Shown piece after piece: positions 8,496 through 16,583 of a DNA stretch of 26,953 bases. The position numbers and the translations under genes were made by a program. Position 1 is the stretch's first letter. Each line of letters begins with the position of its first letter. Location of the stretch: contig JBNJEA010000031.1 of assembly GCA_051745395.1 (NCBI GenBank), positions 1 to 26,953 of the forward strand. The letters are read 5' to 3'. Below the pieces are notes generated by a model, which saw only the letters and a list, made by a program, of their open reading frames with translations, was not told where the DNA came from and did no database searches. This DNA comes from JBNJEA01 sp051745395. GTDB lineage: Bacteria; Desulfobacterota; Desulfobacteria; Desulfobacterales; Desulfosalsimonadaceae.

Positions 8496-8506
8496 GGACA
8501 GGGTCA

Positions 8507-8545
8507 CCTAAATGGAGCGTTTCAGAATTTAAAAACATGATTTTG
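8507..8545. repeat. ~39-bp direct repeat, right copy
   Basis: CCTAAATGGAGCGTTTCAGA and the A/T-rich tail ending ATGATTTTG repeat the block at 8107-8145, 400 bases away in the same orientation. The copy begins about a dozen bases beyond the end of hairpin element B. Confidence 0.7.
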
Positions 8546-8577
8546 ATTATTCGATTTACACCGGCAGCAGTTACTGC

Positions 8578-8643
8578 ATTTTCGCGCGAAGGCGCAAAGT
8601 GTCTAAGCCATCCTTGGCGCTCTTGGCGGCTTTGCGCGAGAAT
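8578..8643. repeat. GCGCAAAG-type intergenic inverted repeat
   Basis: GCGCAAAG (8592-8599) and CTTTGCGC (8630-8637) are exact complements. They flank a segment that reads CCGCCAAGAGCGCCAAGGAT on the minus strand, with TTCGCGC-like sequences outside both arms. From memory, repeats of this style are common between genes in Desulfobacterota and Geobacter-like genomes. No function is evident. Confidence 0.5.
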
Positions 8644-8699
8644 AGAAAAATAAGTCGGCGATTCGTCAATTACCGGAGCCGGATAACCGATAAAGTTAT

Positions 8700-9548
8700 T
8701 TATTCAGCCGTTTCCCTATCCCCGGCCGAGTCGGCACCTTCCGCCAAATCCGGGCGAATGTAGCGGCCGGGCACCGGGGTTACCCGGGGCATCGGCCCCA
8801 GCGGGCTTTCATCGACCAGCAGGGGGCAGCTGTAAGCCTGTTCCAGGGTTTGGTAGGAAAGCACGTCATTGGGGGGACCGTATTGTACCAGGGTGCCGTT
8901 ATGCAACAGCAGCAGGGAATCGGCATACATGGCCGCCAGATTAATGTCGTGGGAGACCATGGCCACGGTAATGGCCTTTTCCGCCTTCATTTTTTCCATC
9001 AGGTCCATCACCCGGAGCTGGTGGGACAGGTCGAGGGCGGCGGTGGGTTCATCGAGCAGAATAATTTCGGGGTCCTGGCAGATGGCACGGGCGATAAAGA
9101 CACGCTGACACTCACCGCCGCTTAACTGGTCGATCCGGCGGGCAGCCAGGTGATCGATTTCCATGAATTGCATGGCTTTGGCGGCCATGTCGCGATCGCT
9201 CTGCGACTCCATGCCAAACGTGCCCAGATGGGGCGCGCGGCCGAAAAGCACCACATCGGAAACCTGGAACGGAAAATCACCGGGGGTCTGCTGCGGTACA
9301 TAGGCGATCCGGCGGGCCAGGGTTTTTCTCGGATAGGCCGAAAGACGACGCCCCATAATACGCACTTCCCCGGCACGGACCTTGATCAGCCCGGCCAGGA
9401 TTTTGAGCAACGTGGTTTTGCCGGAACCGTTGGGCCCGATAATGATGAAAAAATCGCCTTTCCGGACCGCAAAACGCAATTGCTGCAATACCGGCTGCCC
9501 AGGCCCGTAGGCATAGGAAAGCCCCTCTATGTCAATGGCATTGGTCAT
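8700..9548 (-). CDS. ABC transporter ATP-binding protein, FecCD/BtuD family
   Basis: The 282-aa cytoplasmic ATPase would power import of an iron-siderophore, heme or corrinoid. Motifs are complete: Walker A GPNGSGKTT (38-46), the Q-loop in VPQQTP near 85-89, signature LSGGECQ (142-148), Walker B IILLDEP (162-168), and the switch His in MVSHDIN. The last ~30 residues after PVPGRYIRPD are a charged tail beyond the core fold. The start codon overlaps the stop of the upstream permease gene by four bases (ATGA), so the two are translationally coupled. Family architecture matches BtuD/FhuC/HmuV. Substrate is judged from the binding protein, which looks BtuF-like, but is not proven. Confidence 0.92.
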   Translation of the reverse strand: MTNAIDIEGLSYAYGPGQPVLQQLRFAVRKGDFFIIIGPNGSGKTTLLKILAGLIKVRAGEVRIMGRRLSAYPRKTLARRIAYVPQQTPGDFPFQVSDVVLFGRAPHLGTFGMESQSDRDMAAKAMQFMEIDHLAARRIDQLSGGECQRVFIARAICQDPEIILLDEPTAALDLSHQLRVMDLMEKMKAEKAITVAMVSHDINLAAMYADSLLLLHNGTLVQYGPPNDVLSYQTLEQAYSCPLLVDESPLGPMPRVTPVPGRYIRPDLAEGADSAGDRETAE

Positions 9549-10549
9549 TTCGACCCCGAGCGCTTCAGCAGAAAAATAAATACCGGTGCCCCGACCATGG
9601 CGGTAATCACCCCGGCCGGCATCTCGCCCTGTCGGGGCAGCGTTCTGGCCAGCAGATCACACAATACCAGGTAGGCCGCGCCGCCGAATATACAGGCCGG
9701 CGCCAGCACCCGGTGGTCGGAGCCCAGCACCAGGCGCAGCAGATGCGGGATCACCAGGCCCACAAAGGCGATCAAACCGCATTGGCTGACCGTGGCGCTG
9801 ACCATAAACGACGTGAGCACCAGCAGTCCGATGGTGACGACCCGGACATTGACCCCCATGGACTGCGCCATCTCCCGGCCCATTAACAAAAGGTTCATGG
9901 GGTGTGACAGCCAGAAAACGACGGCAAAACAGGGCAGTACCATCATGGCAAGGTATAAGCCCTCTTTGGCCCCGGCAGAGGCCAGATCCCCCATTAACCA
10001 GAACATGATATTCTGCAGCCGGGCATCCCGGGACAACGAAATCAAAAACATGATCACCGCCGAGCAAAAAGCATTGACCATCACCCCGGAAAGCAGCAGC
10101 GATTCCTTTTTCATCATCGTAGGCCCGGCGGCAATGCCCAGGACGAGAAACAGGGTGCCGATGCCGCCGGCAAATGCCAGAAGTGAGACGCCGGGAAAAC
10201 GCGACAGCCCGATAAGGATGCCGATAATGGCGCCGATGGCCGCCCCGCCGGAAATACCCAGAATATAGGGTTCGGCCAGCGGGTTGCGCAAAATGGCCTG
10301 GAAAACCAGCCCGCCGAGCGAAAGGGCCGCCCCCACCACGGCCGCCAGCAGGACCCGGGGAAACCGGATTTTCCAGATAATGGCAAAAGTCGTGCTGTCC
10401 GGGTCTTGAAACACCTTCAGGAAATCGGCCCATGAGGCCAGCCCCGCCGTGGAAGAGCCCATGGCCAAACCGAAAAACATCGCCACAAGCATCAGTGCCA
10501 GCATGACGAAAGAAACCAGTAAAATGCGGTTTCGCACTTCAGACATCAT
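9545..10549 (-). CDS. ABC transporter permease, FecCD/BtuC family
   Basis: This 334-aa inner-membrane permease has the usual FecCD/BtuC length and about ten hydrophobic helices. The first is near residues 9-30, after MMSEVRNRI. Family motifs include RFPRVLLAAVVGAALSLGG followed by FQAILRNPLAEPYILGISGG, and a GLVIPHLLRLVLGSDHR segment that contacts the ATPase. It would dimerise and pass the ligand delivered by the binding protein. The start has GAGG six bases before the ATG, and that sequence is the last unit of the 8-bp minisatellite at 10554-10653. A second ATG follows immediately. The gene overlaps the downstream ATPase gene by four bases. Confidence 0.92.
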   Translation of the reverse strand: MMSEVRNRILLVSFVMLALMLVAMFFGLAMGSSTAGLASWADFLKVFQDPDSTTFAIIWKIRFPRVLLAAVVGAALSLGGLVFQAILRNPLAEPYILGISGGAAIGAIIGILIGLSRFPGVSLLAFAGGIGTLFLVLGIAAGPTMMKKESLLLSGVMVNAFCSAVIMFLISLSRDARLQNIMFWLMGDLASAGAKEGLYLAMMVLPCFAVVFWLSHPMNLLLMGREMAQSMGVNVRVVTIGLLVLTSFMVSATVSQCGLIAFVGLVIPHLLRLVLGSDHRVLAPACIFGGAAYLVLCDLLARTLPRQGEMPAGVITAMVGAPVFIFLLKRSGSK

Positions 10550-10553
10550 TCAA

Positions 10554-10653
10554 TCCCTCAGTCCCTTATCCCCTCGGTGCCTCAGAGCCTTATTCCCTCA
10601 GTCCCTTACTCAGTGCCTCAGTGCCTTAGTCCCTTAGTCCCTTAGTCCCTCAC
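10554..10653 (-). repeat. 8-bp minisatellite (TCCCTCAG)n, degenerate locus
   Basis: About twelve units of TCCCTCAG and variants (TCCCTTAG, TGCCTCAG, TGCCTTAG) fill the gap between the binding-protein and permease genes. The right end supplies the last codons and stop (10634-10636) of the binding-protein gene. The left end supplies the GAGGG ribosome binding site of the permease gene. The same unit recurs in cleaner form at 24153-24240. On the transcribed strand it reads GGGACTGA, a regular series of GGG tracts. Confidence 0.88.
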
Positions 10654-11677
10654 CGCCATCTCCCCCAAACAGCTCCGGATGAATCAGCCGAACCAGTTTC
10701 TCCAGCGCTTCGATCAAGCGGGGCGACGGCCGGTCGAAGACATCGGAATCGACCAGGTAGATGCGCCCGTTTTTCACGGCCGGGATGTCGCTCCATTGCT
10801 GCCATTTGGCAATGACTTCTTCAAAGGTTTTTTTCCGGGCCATGGAGGTGACAATGATAATATCGGGCGCCTGGGCAATGACTTCTTCCTTGGAAAAACG
10901 GGGATAGCCGCTTACATCACCCGCCATGTTTTTGCCGCCGGCCCGCACGATCAACTCGTGGATAAAAGTGTCTGCACCCGCCGATACGATGGGGTTGACC
11001 CCGATCTGGAAAAAAACCCGGGGGCGATGGGAAGCAGTGGCCACGCGTTGATCAATGGTCTCCAGACGGTCCCGCATATCGGCAATCATGGCTTCTGCTT
11101 TTTCACCGGCATTTACCAGTTTTCCAATATCGGCAATCGTTTCCATCACCGAATCCAGGCCCCGCGGGTTGACCGCATAGACGGGGATACCGATTTCACC
11201 GAGGCGGGCGACGATCGCCCGGGGGTTGCCGTCTTTTATGGCCAGGCAAAGATCGGGATTTAAGGACACGATTTTTTCCAGGTCCAGATACACGTAACTG
11301 CCCACAGAATCAATCGATTCGGCAGCTTTTGGATAATCGCTGAACTGCGTGACCCCCACCAGCCGATCGCCCCGGTCCAGGGCAAACACGACTTCGGTGA
11401 TACTCGGCGCCAGCGCCACCACGCGCTTCGGATCCGCCGGCACAGACACCCGCCGGCCGGCTTGGTCCCGGATCGAAGATTCGGCGGCTTGGTCCCGGAT
11501 CGAAGATTCGGCGGCCTGGTCGCGAATCGAAGATTCGGCGGCCGGGTCCTGCCCCTTTTGCCCGCCGGCATACAACAACGGCCCGCTCAAAAACCCGGCA
11601 AAGAAAAAAATCCCGGCGAAAAGCAGCCCGAGTCTCCTGTATTGAAAAAATCTCTTCCGCATGTATGGCCACTCCAT
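10634..11677 (-). CDS. Periplasmic binding protein of the ABC importer, BtuF-like
   Basis: This periplasmic substrate-binding protein (347 aa) begins with basic residues and a strongly hydrophobic signal segment (about residues 15-37, ending near LLYAGG). No lipobox Cys is seen. RVVALAPSITEVVFAL and GDRLVGVTQFSDYP are typical of cobalamin-type (BtuF) cluster A-II binding proteins, and YVYLDLEKIVSLNPDL follows the same family. After the signal peptide AAESSIRDQ occurs three times in tandem, encoded by 27-bp DNA repeats. The ATG at 11677 has AAGGA seven bases upstream. An alternative ATG at 11662 (GGAG nine bases upstream) gives a more conventional signal peptide. The last residues (GLRD) are encoded by minisatellite DNA. 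Corrinoid is the best substrate guess; siderophore or heme remain possible. Confidence 0.88.
   Translation of the reverse strand: MEWPYMRKRFFQYRRLGLLFAGIFFFAGFLSGPLLYAGGQKGQDPAAESSIRDQAAESSIRDQAAESSIRDQAGRRVSVPADPKRVVALAPSITEVVFALDRGDRLVGVTQFSDYPKAAESIDSVGSYVYLDLEKIVSLNPDLCLAIKDGNPRAIVARLGEIGIPVYAVNPRGLDSVMETIADIGKLVNAGEKAEAMIADMRDRLETIDQRVATASHRPRVFFQIGVNPIVSAGADTFIHELIVRAGGKNMAGDVSGYPRFSKEEVIAQAPDIIIVTSMARKKTFEEVIAKWQQWSDIPAVKNGRIYLVDSDVFDRPSPRLIEALEKLVRLIHPELFGGDGGEGLRD
11460..11540 (-). repeat. 27-bp tandem repeat, 3 units, inside the binding-protein gene
   Basis: Three in-frame 27-bp units (11460-11486, 11487-11513, 11514-11540) encode AAESSIRDQ three times, between the signal peptide and the folded domain. 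Units 1 and 2 are identical and unit 3 differs at three positions, which points to recent duplication. The next residues (DQAGRRVSVP) are the usual domain start, so the repeat is a linker expansion. Confidence 0.92.
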
Positions 11678-11824
11678 AAAAAAATCCTTGAACCCAGCAT
11701 CGGCCCAAGGATTGCACCCGCTTTCTTCATCCAGGGATAGGTGCGTATCTCCCGCAAGGTTTCGTCACCGTCTTTCCTTTTACCCGGCAATCGGCACCCG
11801 GTACACATCTGTTCAATGCTTCTT

Positions 11825-11852
11825 TCTTTACGAAATCTTGGGGCGTTGTCAA
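11825..11852 (-). promoter_or_regulatory. Candidate promoter of the ABC importer operon
   Basis: On the minus strand TTGACA (11847-11852) is followed after 16 bases by TAAAGA (11825-11830). The -35 match is perfect but the -10 match is weak. The -35 sits inside a TTGGGG/CCCCAA palindrome (11838-11858) that could be an operator. It lies about 150 bases upstream of the binding-protein start. Confidence 0.3.
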
Positions 11853-11922
11853 CCCCAAATACCGAAAACCCCGATTCCGCGTATACCAAATCGCAACCAT
11901 GCGCCACCGAACAACGTTTTTC

Positions 11923-11951
11923 TTGAAAAACACTGCAATATCGCTTATTGT
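11923..11951 (+). promoter_or_regulatory. Candidate sigma-70 promoter of the chemosensory operon
   Basis: TTGAAA (11923-11928), a 17-base spacer and TATTGT (11946-11951) match the sigma-70 consensus at five and four of six positions, about 70 bases upstream of the first CheW start. No better site was seen by eye in the region. Confidence 0.35.
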
Positions 11952-12022
11952 GGCTACAATTCCGGGTGTCCTGGTCGTCAACCGGCTATTATTTTGATCG
12001 TTCGTTGATTCGATTGGACCCT

Positions 12023-12490
12023 ATGTCTTCAAATCAATACCTCATTTTTGAAATCGAATGCCATTGCTTTGCAGTCCCCATTGATGCCGTGCTGGAAACC
12101 ATCCGGTCGGTACGCCTGTCCCCGTTGCCGGACGGCCCGGCGCTGCTTCAGGGCCTGTTAAACATCGGCGGCGATATCATACCGGCAGTCAATATCCGAA
12201 AGCAACTGGGCCTGCCCGAACGCGCTTTATCCGTATCGGACCGGATCATTATCGTCCGCGTGGCCGGCTATGACGTTGCATTTGTGGCCGATCGCATCGA
12301 AGGCGTTTCCGCACTTGAACCCGGCACCGTCAACCCGGCAGAAGCGGTTTATCCGGACATGGAACACTACATTTCTTCCGTTTCCCATTATAACGGCCAG
12401 TCGGTTTTGATCTACCAGGTCGAAAAACTGATTCCCGAAAACACGTTGGAAACGATTACCGACCATCTCCAGGCGGCGGACCGATCCTGA
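12023..12490 (+). CDS. cheW: CheW-like coupling protein (WspB-like)
   Basis: This single-domain CheW adaptor (155 aa) links the methyl-accepting receptor to the histidine kinase. QYLIFEIECHCFAVPIDAVLETIR opens the fold, and LLQGLLNIGGDIIPAVNIRKQLG is the hallmark CheW segment, with a Gly-Gly where many have Arg-Gly. The frame is open upstream, but homology begins right after the ATG at 12023 (MSSNQYL), so I chose that start over 11948. Its ribosome binding site is weak (TGGA). The stop TGA shares its A with the ATG of cheR, giving tight coupling. Being first of seven chemosensory genes, in the order B-C-D-A-E-R-F by Wsp naming, it corresponds to WspB. Confidence 0.88.
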   Translation: MSSNQYLIFEIECHCFAVPIDAVLETIRSVRLSPLPDGPALLQGLLNIGGDIIPAVNIRKQLGLPERALSVSDRIIIVRVAGYDVAFVADRIEGVSALEPGTVNPAEAVYPDMEHYISSVSHYNGQSVLIYQVEKLIPENTLETITDHLQAADRS

Positions 12491-13986
12491 TGACGTCAAC
12501 CTTTCCACAGTATTTAGACACCGCACTGACCCGCAGCATATCCAAATACACCGGGCTGCACTTTCCGCCTTCCAAACGCCGGGCTCTGCACAGAGGCATT
12601 TCCGCGGCAGCCGAGGAAATGGGATTTGACAGTTCCAATGATTTGGCGATTTTTTTGACATCAAAAACGCCGTCTGCGGCCTTGCTCAACGTGCTGGTCA
12701 AACACCTGACCATCGGGGAAACCTTTTTTTTCCGGGACAAGCACCTGTTTCAAATATTAAAAGACGACATTTTCCGGGGCCTGCGGCAACAACCCCGCCG
12801 CGGAGACAAAAGCATCCGGATCTGGAGCGCCGGGTGTGCCACCGGTGAAGAGCCCTATTCCATCGCCATTTTAATCGACCAGATGGCTTATTGGTTTCGC
12901 GACTGGCAAATCACCATCATCGGCACCGATGTCAACCCCGATTTCCTTGAAAAAGCCAGAACCGGAACATACAGCCGATGGTCGTTTCGTGACACCCCCG
13001 ATGCGATTGTCGATCAATACTTTACCGCCGTGGATGCCCACACTTTCGAACTGATCCCCCGCATCCGGGACATGGTCCGGTTTGAATCCTTGAATTTCGT
13101 CTCCAATGATTACCTGTCCCTGCTCCACCGGACCGGCCCCGTGGATTTGATCCTCTGTCGCAACGTCATGATGTATTTTGACCTGGCAGTCCGGGAGGCG
13201 GTGCTCCGCAAACTCAACCAACTCCTCATCGAAGACGGGTGGCTGGTGGTCGGTCCCGCAGAGACCGGTTTCATCAAAATTTCCGGCCTTACCCCCGTAC
13301 GGTTTCCCAATGCCATCTTACACCGCAAGGGACCGCCGCGACGCACCGAAAAATCGGGCGAACTTTCTCTGATGGCCCCCGCCGGCCCCGTCCGTCCTCA
13401 AAGCGGTTCTTTTCACCGCCCCGAATCCGGAACGAAAAACCGTCGCAAAACCGATGGTGCCGCTGTCGAGCGCGCACCGACAAACCAGTTTTACCAGGAT
13501 GCCCTGACCACCTATGAAAAGGGCCGCTACCGTGCCACCATGCGTATTTTGACCCCGGTTTTAAACGATCGATCCGCCCGATCCACCCAGTTTCTGATGC
13601 TGACGGAATCCATGGCCTTAATGGCCCGCTGCCATGCCAACCTCGGCGAACTCCAGGAGGCCGAATACTGGTGCCAATCCGCCATCGCCCGGGAAAAACT
13701 CAATCCGGCCCACCATTACCTGCTGGCCACCATATACCAGGAGGCCAATCGCATAGCCGAAGCCGTCCGGGCCGTCAAGCAGAGCCTTTACCTGGACCCG
13801 GAATTGATCATGGGCCATTTCACCCTCGGGGTACTGATGCAGCAGGCCCACCGAAAGCCGGAGGCTGTCAAGCATTTCCAGAATGCGCTGGCCCTGCTGG
13901 CCCCTATGGGCAACGAGGAGCCGGTACCTCTTTCTGAAGGCATGAGGGCCGGCCGGTTAAAACAAACCGTTGAATTGATGGTATAA
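12490..13986 (+). CDS. cheR: CheR methyltransferase with TPR tail (WspC-like)
   Basis: The enzyme transfers methyl groups from S-adenosylmethionine to receptor glutamates. The N-terminal helical CheR domain contains HLTIGETFFFRD, where classical CheR has LTTNETSFFRD. The SAM-binding motif WSAGCATGEEP is at 112-122, followed by IIGTDVNPDFLEKAR and LILCRNVMMYF. Residues about 335-480 are TPR-like helices (MARCHANLGELQEAEYWCQ, YLLATIYQEANRIAEAV, FTLGVLMQQAHRKPEAV). CheR-TPR fusions are typical of Wsp and other alternative-function pathways (WspC, FrzF, DifE-type clusters). A Pro/Arg-rich linker (about 275-330) joins the halves. Total 498 aa. It overlaps cheW by one base. Confidence 0.93.
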   Translation: MTSTFPQYLDTALTRSISKYTGLHFPPSKRRALHRGISAAAEEMGFDSSNDLAIFLTSKTPSAALLNVLVKHLTIGETFFFRDKHLFQILKDDIFRGLRQQPRRGDKSIRIWSAGCATGEEPYSIAILIDQMAYWFRDWQITIIGTDVNPDFLEKARTGTYSRWSFRDTPDAIVDQYFTAVDAHTFELIPRIRDMVRFESLNFVSNDYLSLLHRTGPVDLILCRNVMMYFDLAVREAVLRKLNQLLIEDGWLVVGPAETGFIKISGLTPVRFPNAILHRKGPPRRTEKSGELSLMAPAGPVRPQSGSFHRPESGTKNRRKTDGAAVERAPTNQFYQDALTTYEKGRYRATMRILTPVLNDRSARSTQFLMLTESMALMARCHANLGELQEAEYWCQSAIAREKLNPAHHYLLATIYQEANRIAEAVRAVKQSLYLDPELIMGHFTLGVLMQQAHRKPEAVKHFQNALALLAPMGNEEPVPLSEGMRAGRLKQTVELMV

Positions 13987-14001
13987 AAGGAATTTCGATC
14001 C

Positions 14002-14535
14002 ATGAAATGCCGACCGGACACCGATGAAGCGGCCGTATTGGAAAAGCGGGCCAAGATACTGGCCCGCAGCCGGCGCTCCCATAAGGGGGAAAAAACCGAG
14101 GATCTTGACTTTGTGGAATTTATTCTGTCAAATGAGGCATACGGTCTGGAATTAAAACATATCCGGGAGATCTATCCGTTACAAAACCTGACGGTTCTGC
14201 CCGGCTTGCCGCCTTTTATCCTGGGAATCATCAATGTCCGCGGCACCATTGTCTCCGTGGTGGATTTAAAGAAGCTTTTTCATCTGCCGGATTCCGAAAC
14301 CGGCCAGCACCAGTATATTATCATTCTGGCCGCCAAAGAGATGGCATTCGGCGTTTTGGCGGATGAAATCATCGGTGTCAAAAACACCGCTTTTGACCAA
14401 CTCCAGCCGCCATGCGCCACACTGACCGGCGTGCGGGACCAATACCTGAAAGGCATTGCCGACAGCCGCATAGCCCTGCTAGACGGCAAGCGGCTGCTCG
14501 AAGATGAGAGTCTTGTTATCAAGGCAAACAAATAA
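14002..14535 (+). CDS. cheW: CheW-like coupling protein with N-terminal extension (WspD-like)
   Basis: This second CheW adaptor of the operon is 177 aa. A charged extension of about 35 residues (RAKILARSRRSHKGEKTEDL) precedes the domain, which starts at FVEFILSNEAYGLEL. The core signature PFILGIINVRGTIVSVVDLKKLF is intact, including the Arg-Gly. Comparable N-terminal extensions occur in WspD and other second CheW proteins. AAAGG about 11 bases before the ATG supports the start. The gene begins 15 bases after cheR. Confidence 0.9.
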   Translation: MKCRPDTDEAAVLEKRAKILARSRRSHKGEKTEDLDFVEFILSNEAYGLELKHIREIYPLQNLTVLPGLPPFILGIINVRGTIVSVVDLKKLFHLPDSETGQHQYIIILAAKEMAFGVLADEIIGVKNTAFDQLQPPCATLTGVRDQYLKGIADSRIALLDGKRLLEDESLVIKANK

Positions 14536-14596
14536 AAATGACTGTTTCCTAAATTTCGCGCCACACGTCCATTATACCGATACGGCAGGGGGAACT

Positions 14597-16570
14597 ATGA
14601 TCCGGAAGCTATCGAGCAGCATCAAAAGCAAACTCATTGCCCAGTTTTTTTTCGTCGGCTTTGTACCGCTTATAATCCTGGCGGGCACGACTTACTTTTA
14701 TTCAAAAAACATGCTGGAATCCCAGGTTTTCAAGGAGATTTCCTCCATCAATGACGCCAAGAAGCAGCAGGCGGTCAACTTTTTGAAAGAACGGATGAAA
14801 AACCTGATCCTCCAAACCCGTTCGCAAAGCATCACCGCCGTTTTAGAAAAGAGCAACTACCACATCGCCAATACCCTGTTCGAAGATTACATGAAAATAT
14901 TCGGCTACCAGGACATTTTAATGCTCGATAAAAAGGGAAACGTCCGGTTTTCGGCAAAACGCAATCAAGCCGAATCATCCGGCGCCGATATTGACGCATT
15001 AAACACCCCCGCCCTGTCCCGGCTGGCCGAAACCGCCATTGAAAAAAATGAACCGGTCATGTCCGATATTATCGACTATGCGCCCCGCCAATCGAATTCG
15101 ATTTTCATGGCCGCCCCGATTTCGGACCCAGAGGGCAAAATCACGTCCGTACTGGCCTATCAAATCAAAGCCGACCAGATTTCGGCCTTGATGAATAACG
15201 ATGCGGGTTTCGGCAAAACCGGGGAAACCTACCTGGTCGGAGCCGACAAACGGATGCGAAGCGCCTCCCGGTTTACGAAAAAAGACGCCGTCTTGAACAG
15301 AAAAATCGAATCTCCCGCGATCGAAGAAGCCATCAACGCACAAAACCCCGATACGCGTAAAATGACCGATTACCGGGGCCAAAAAGTATTAAGCGCCTAT
15401 GCACCGCTTCACCTTGATAAACGCATCGGTGCCGATTTTGACTGGACCATTGTCACCAAGATCAATACCAGCGAGGCCTATGATTTTCTAACCAACCTCC
15501 GGGTCAATTATTTCTGGACCGTGGTCCTTTTGATCGTATTGGTCGGCATATTCGGTTTTTTCCAGTCCCGATCCATTGCCCAGCCCTTAAAAACCCTGTC
15601 CCGGCATGTTCTGCGCATGGATGAGGGCGATTTTTCCAAAGAACTCGAAGCAAACGGCCGCGACCGCAACGATGAAATCGGCATCCTGCTGCAGACCTAT
15701 AACAGCGGCACCCGCCGTTTCCGCCACCAGATCGCCCAGATCAAGGATTCGAGCAACATTTTGCTCTCCTCGATCAGCCAGATTTCGACCACCGCCTCCC
15801 AACTGTCTTCAAGCGCCTCGGAAACCTCGAGCTCCATCAGCGAAGTGACCACCACCATGGAAGAAGTCAAGCAGACCTCCGAGGTGTCGAAGGAAAAAGC
15901 GGAAAATGTTTCCCAGAGCGCCGAGCGAACGTCAAAAATCTCTCATGCCGGCAAGGAAGCCACCAAAAACACCATGGAGGGGGTCAACCGGATCAAAAAC
16001 GAAATGAACTACATCGCAGAAAGCACGGTGAAATTAAGCGAACAGACCCAGCGCATCGGCGAGATCATCAACACGGTCAACGACATCGCCGATCAATCCA
16101 ACATCCTGTCGGTCAATGCCGCCATTGAAGCTTCCAAGGCCGGCGAACACGGCAGGGGCTTTGCCGTGGTGGCCCAGGAGGTCAAATCCCTGGCCGACCA
16201 GTCCAAAGAAGCCACCAACCAGATCAAGACCATTTTAAACGACATCCAGAAAGCCACCAGTGCGGCGGTGATGGCCACCGAACGCGGCACCAAGACCGTT
16301 GAGGAGGCCGTGGAACTGTCCGAACAGGCTGGCGAGGCCATTGACCGGCTTTCTTCAAACGTTTCCGAATCTTCGGAGGCGGCCATGCAGATCACGGCCT
16401 CGACCCAGCAGCAGATGTCGGGCATGGACCAGCTTTCCCAGGCCATGGAAAGCATCAATGACGCCACCCTGCAAAACCTCGACAGTGTCAAGCAGCTCGA
16501 AGAAGCCATAAAGAACCTCGAATCCATGGGCCAGACCCTGCGGCAATTCGTGCAGAACTATAAGACATGA
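14597..16570 (+). CDS. Methyl-accepting chemotaxis protein with dCache-like sensor (WspA position)
   Basis: The membrane receptor of the system is 657 aa. TM1 is about 17-38 (AQFFFVGFVPLIILAG), TM2 about 306-326 (WTVVLLIVLVGIFGFF), with a ~265-residue periplasmic domain between them. GETYLVGADKRMRSASRF is typical of double-Cache sensors, so a small ligand is likely bound. A HAMP segment follows TM2 (SIAQPLKTLSRHVLRMDEGDF), then a long coiled coil. The highly conserved hairpin tip reads NDIADQSNILSVNAAIEA and GEHGRGFAVVAQEVKSLAD (about 495-535). I chose the ATG at 14597 because AGGGGGA lies just before it; the frame is open further upstream but overlaps the previous gene. Pseudomonas WspA has a four-helix-bundle sensor, so the input domain differs here. 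Confidence 0.93.
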   Translation: MIRKLSSSIKSKLIAQFFFVGFVPLIILAGTTYFYSKNMLESQVFKEISSINDAKKQQAVNFLKERMKNLILQTRSQSITAVLEKSNYHIANTLFEDYMKIFGYQDILMLDKKGNVRFSAKRNQAESSGADIDALNTPALSRLAETAIEKNEPVMSDIIDYAPRQSNSIFMAAPISDPEGKITSVLAYQIKADQISALMNNDAGFGKTGETYLVGADKRMRSASRFTKKDAVLNRKIESPAIEEAINAQNPDTRKMTDYRGQKVLSAYAPLHLDKRIGADFDWTIVTKINTSEAYDFLTNLRVNYFWTVVLLIVLVGIFGFFQSRSIAQPLKTLSRHVLRMDEGDFSKELEANGRDRNDEIGILLQTYNSGTRRFRHQIAQIKDSSNILLSSISQISTTASQLSSSASETSSSISEVTTTMEEVKQTSEVSKEKAENVSQSAERTSKISHAGKEATKNTMEGVNRIKNEMNYIAESTVKLSEQTQRIGEIINTVNDIADQSNILSVNAAIEASKAGEHGRGFAVVAQEVKSLADQSKEATNQIKTILNDIQKATSAAVMATERGTKTVEEAVELSEQAGEAIDRLSSNVSESSEAAMQITASTQQQMSGMDQLSQAMESINDATLQNLDSVKQLEEAIKNLESMGQTLRQFVQNYKT

Positions 16571-16583
16571 TCCATCAAGGTCA

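Larger units (their letters stand above)
7712..8699. other. Gene-free repeat-rich region between convergent operons
   Basis: These 988 bases lie between the end of the + strand ycaO gene and the end of the - strand ABC operon. Reading frames here have no recognisable domains and follow the palindromes, for example a minus frame whose start MPAKAGM is read off the 8055-8082 hairpin. The region holds two inverted copies of a long hairpin element, a 12-bp perfect hairpin, an ~80-bp imperfect palindrome, a ~39-bp direct repeat on both sides of the second hairpin element, and a GCGCAAAG-type inverted repeat. Each is listed separately. Confidence 0.8.
11678..12022. other. Divergent intergenic region between ABC importer and chemosensory operon
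   Basis: These 345 bases separate divergently transcribed genes and must hold promoters for both. No convincing gene is present; frames here have unremarkable composition. A small palindrome TTGGGG/CCCCAA lies at 11838-11858 and overlaps a minus-strand TTGACA. A plus-strand sigma-70-like promoter candidate is at 11923-11951. Confidence 0.6.

Noticed and set aside
11678..11880. Possible cobalamin riboswitch upstream of the BtuF-like gene
   Set aside because: On the minus strand GGGTGCCG and AAAAGGAAAGACGGTGA loosely resemble the 5' half of the riboswitch core, but no B12 box (GCCACTG) or GGGAAGG segment follows. Not enough to call.
11587..11907. Minus-strand 106-codon frame overlapping the binding-protein start
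   Set aside because: It overlaps the signal-peptide region in another frame, has no ribosome binding site or recognisable domain, and its composition looks non-coding.
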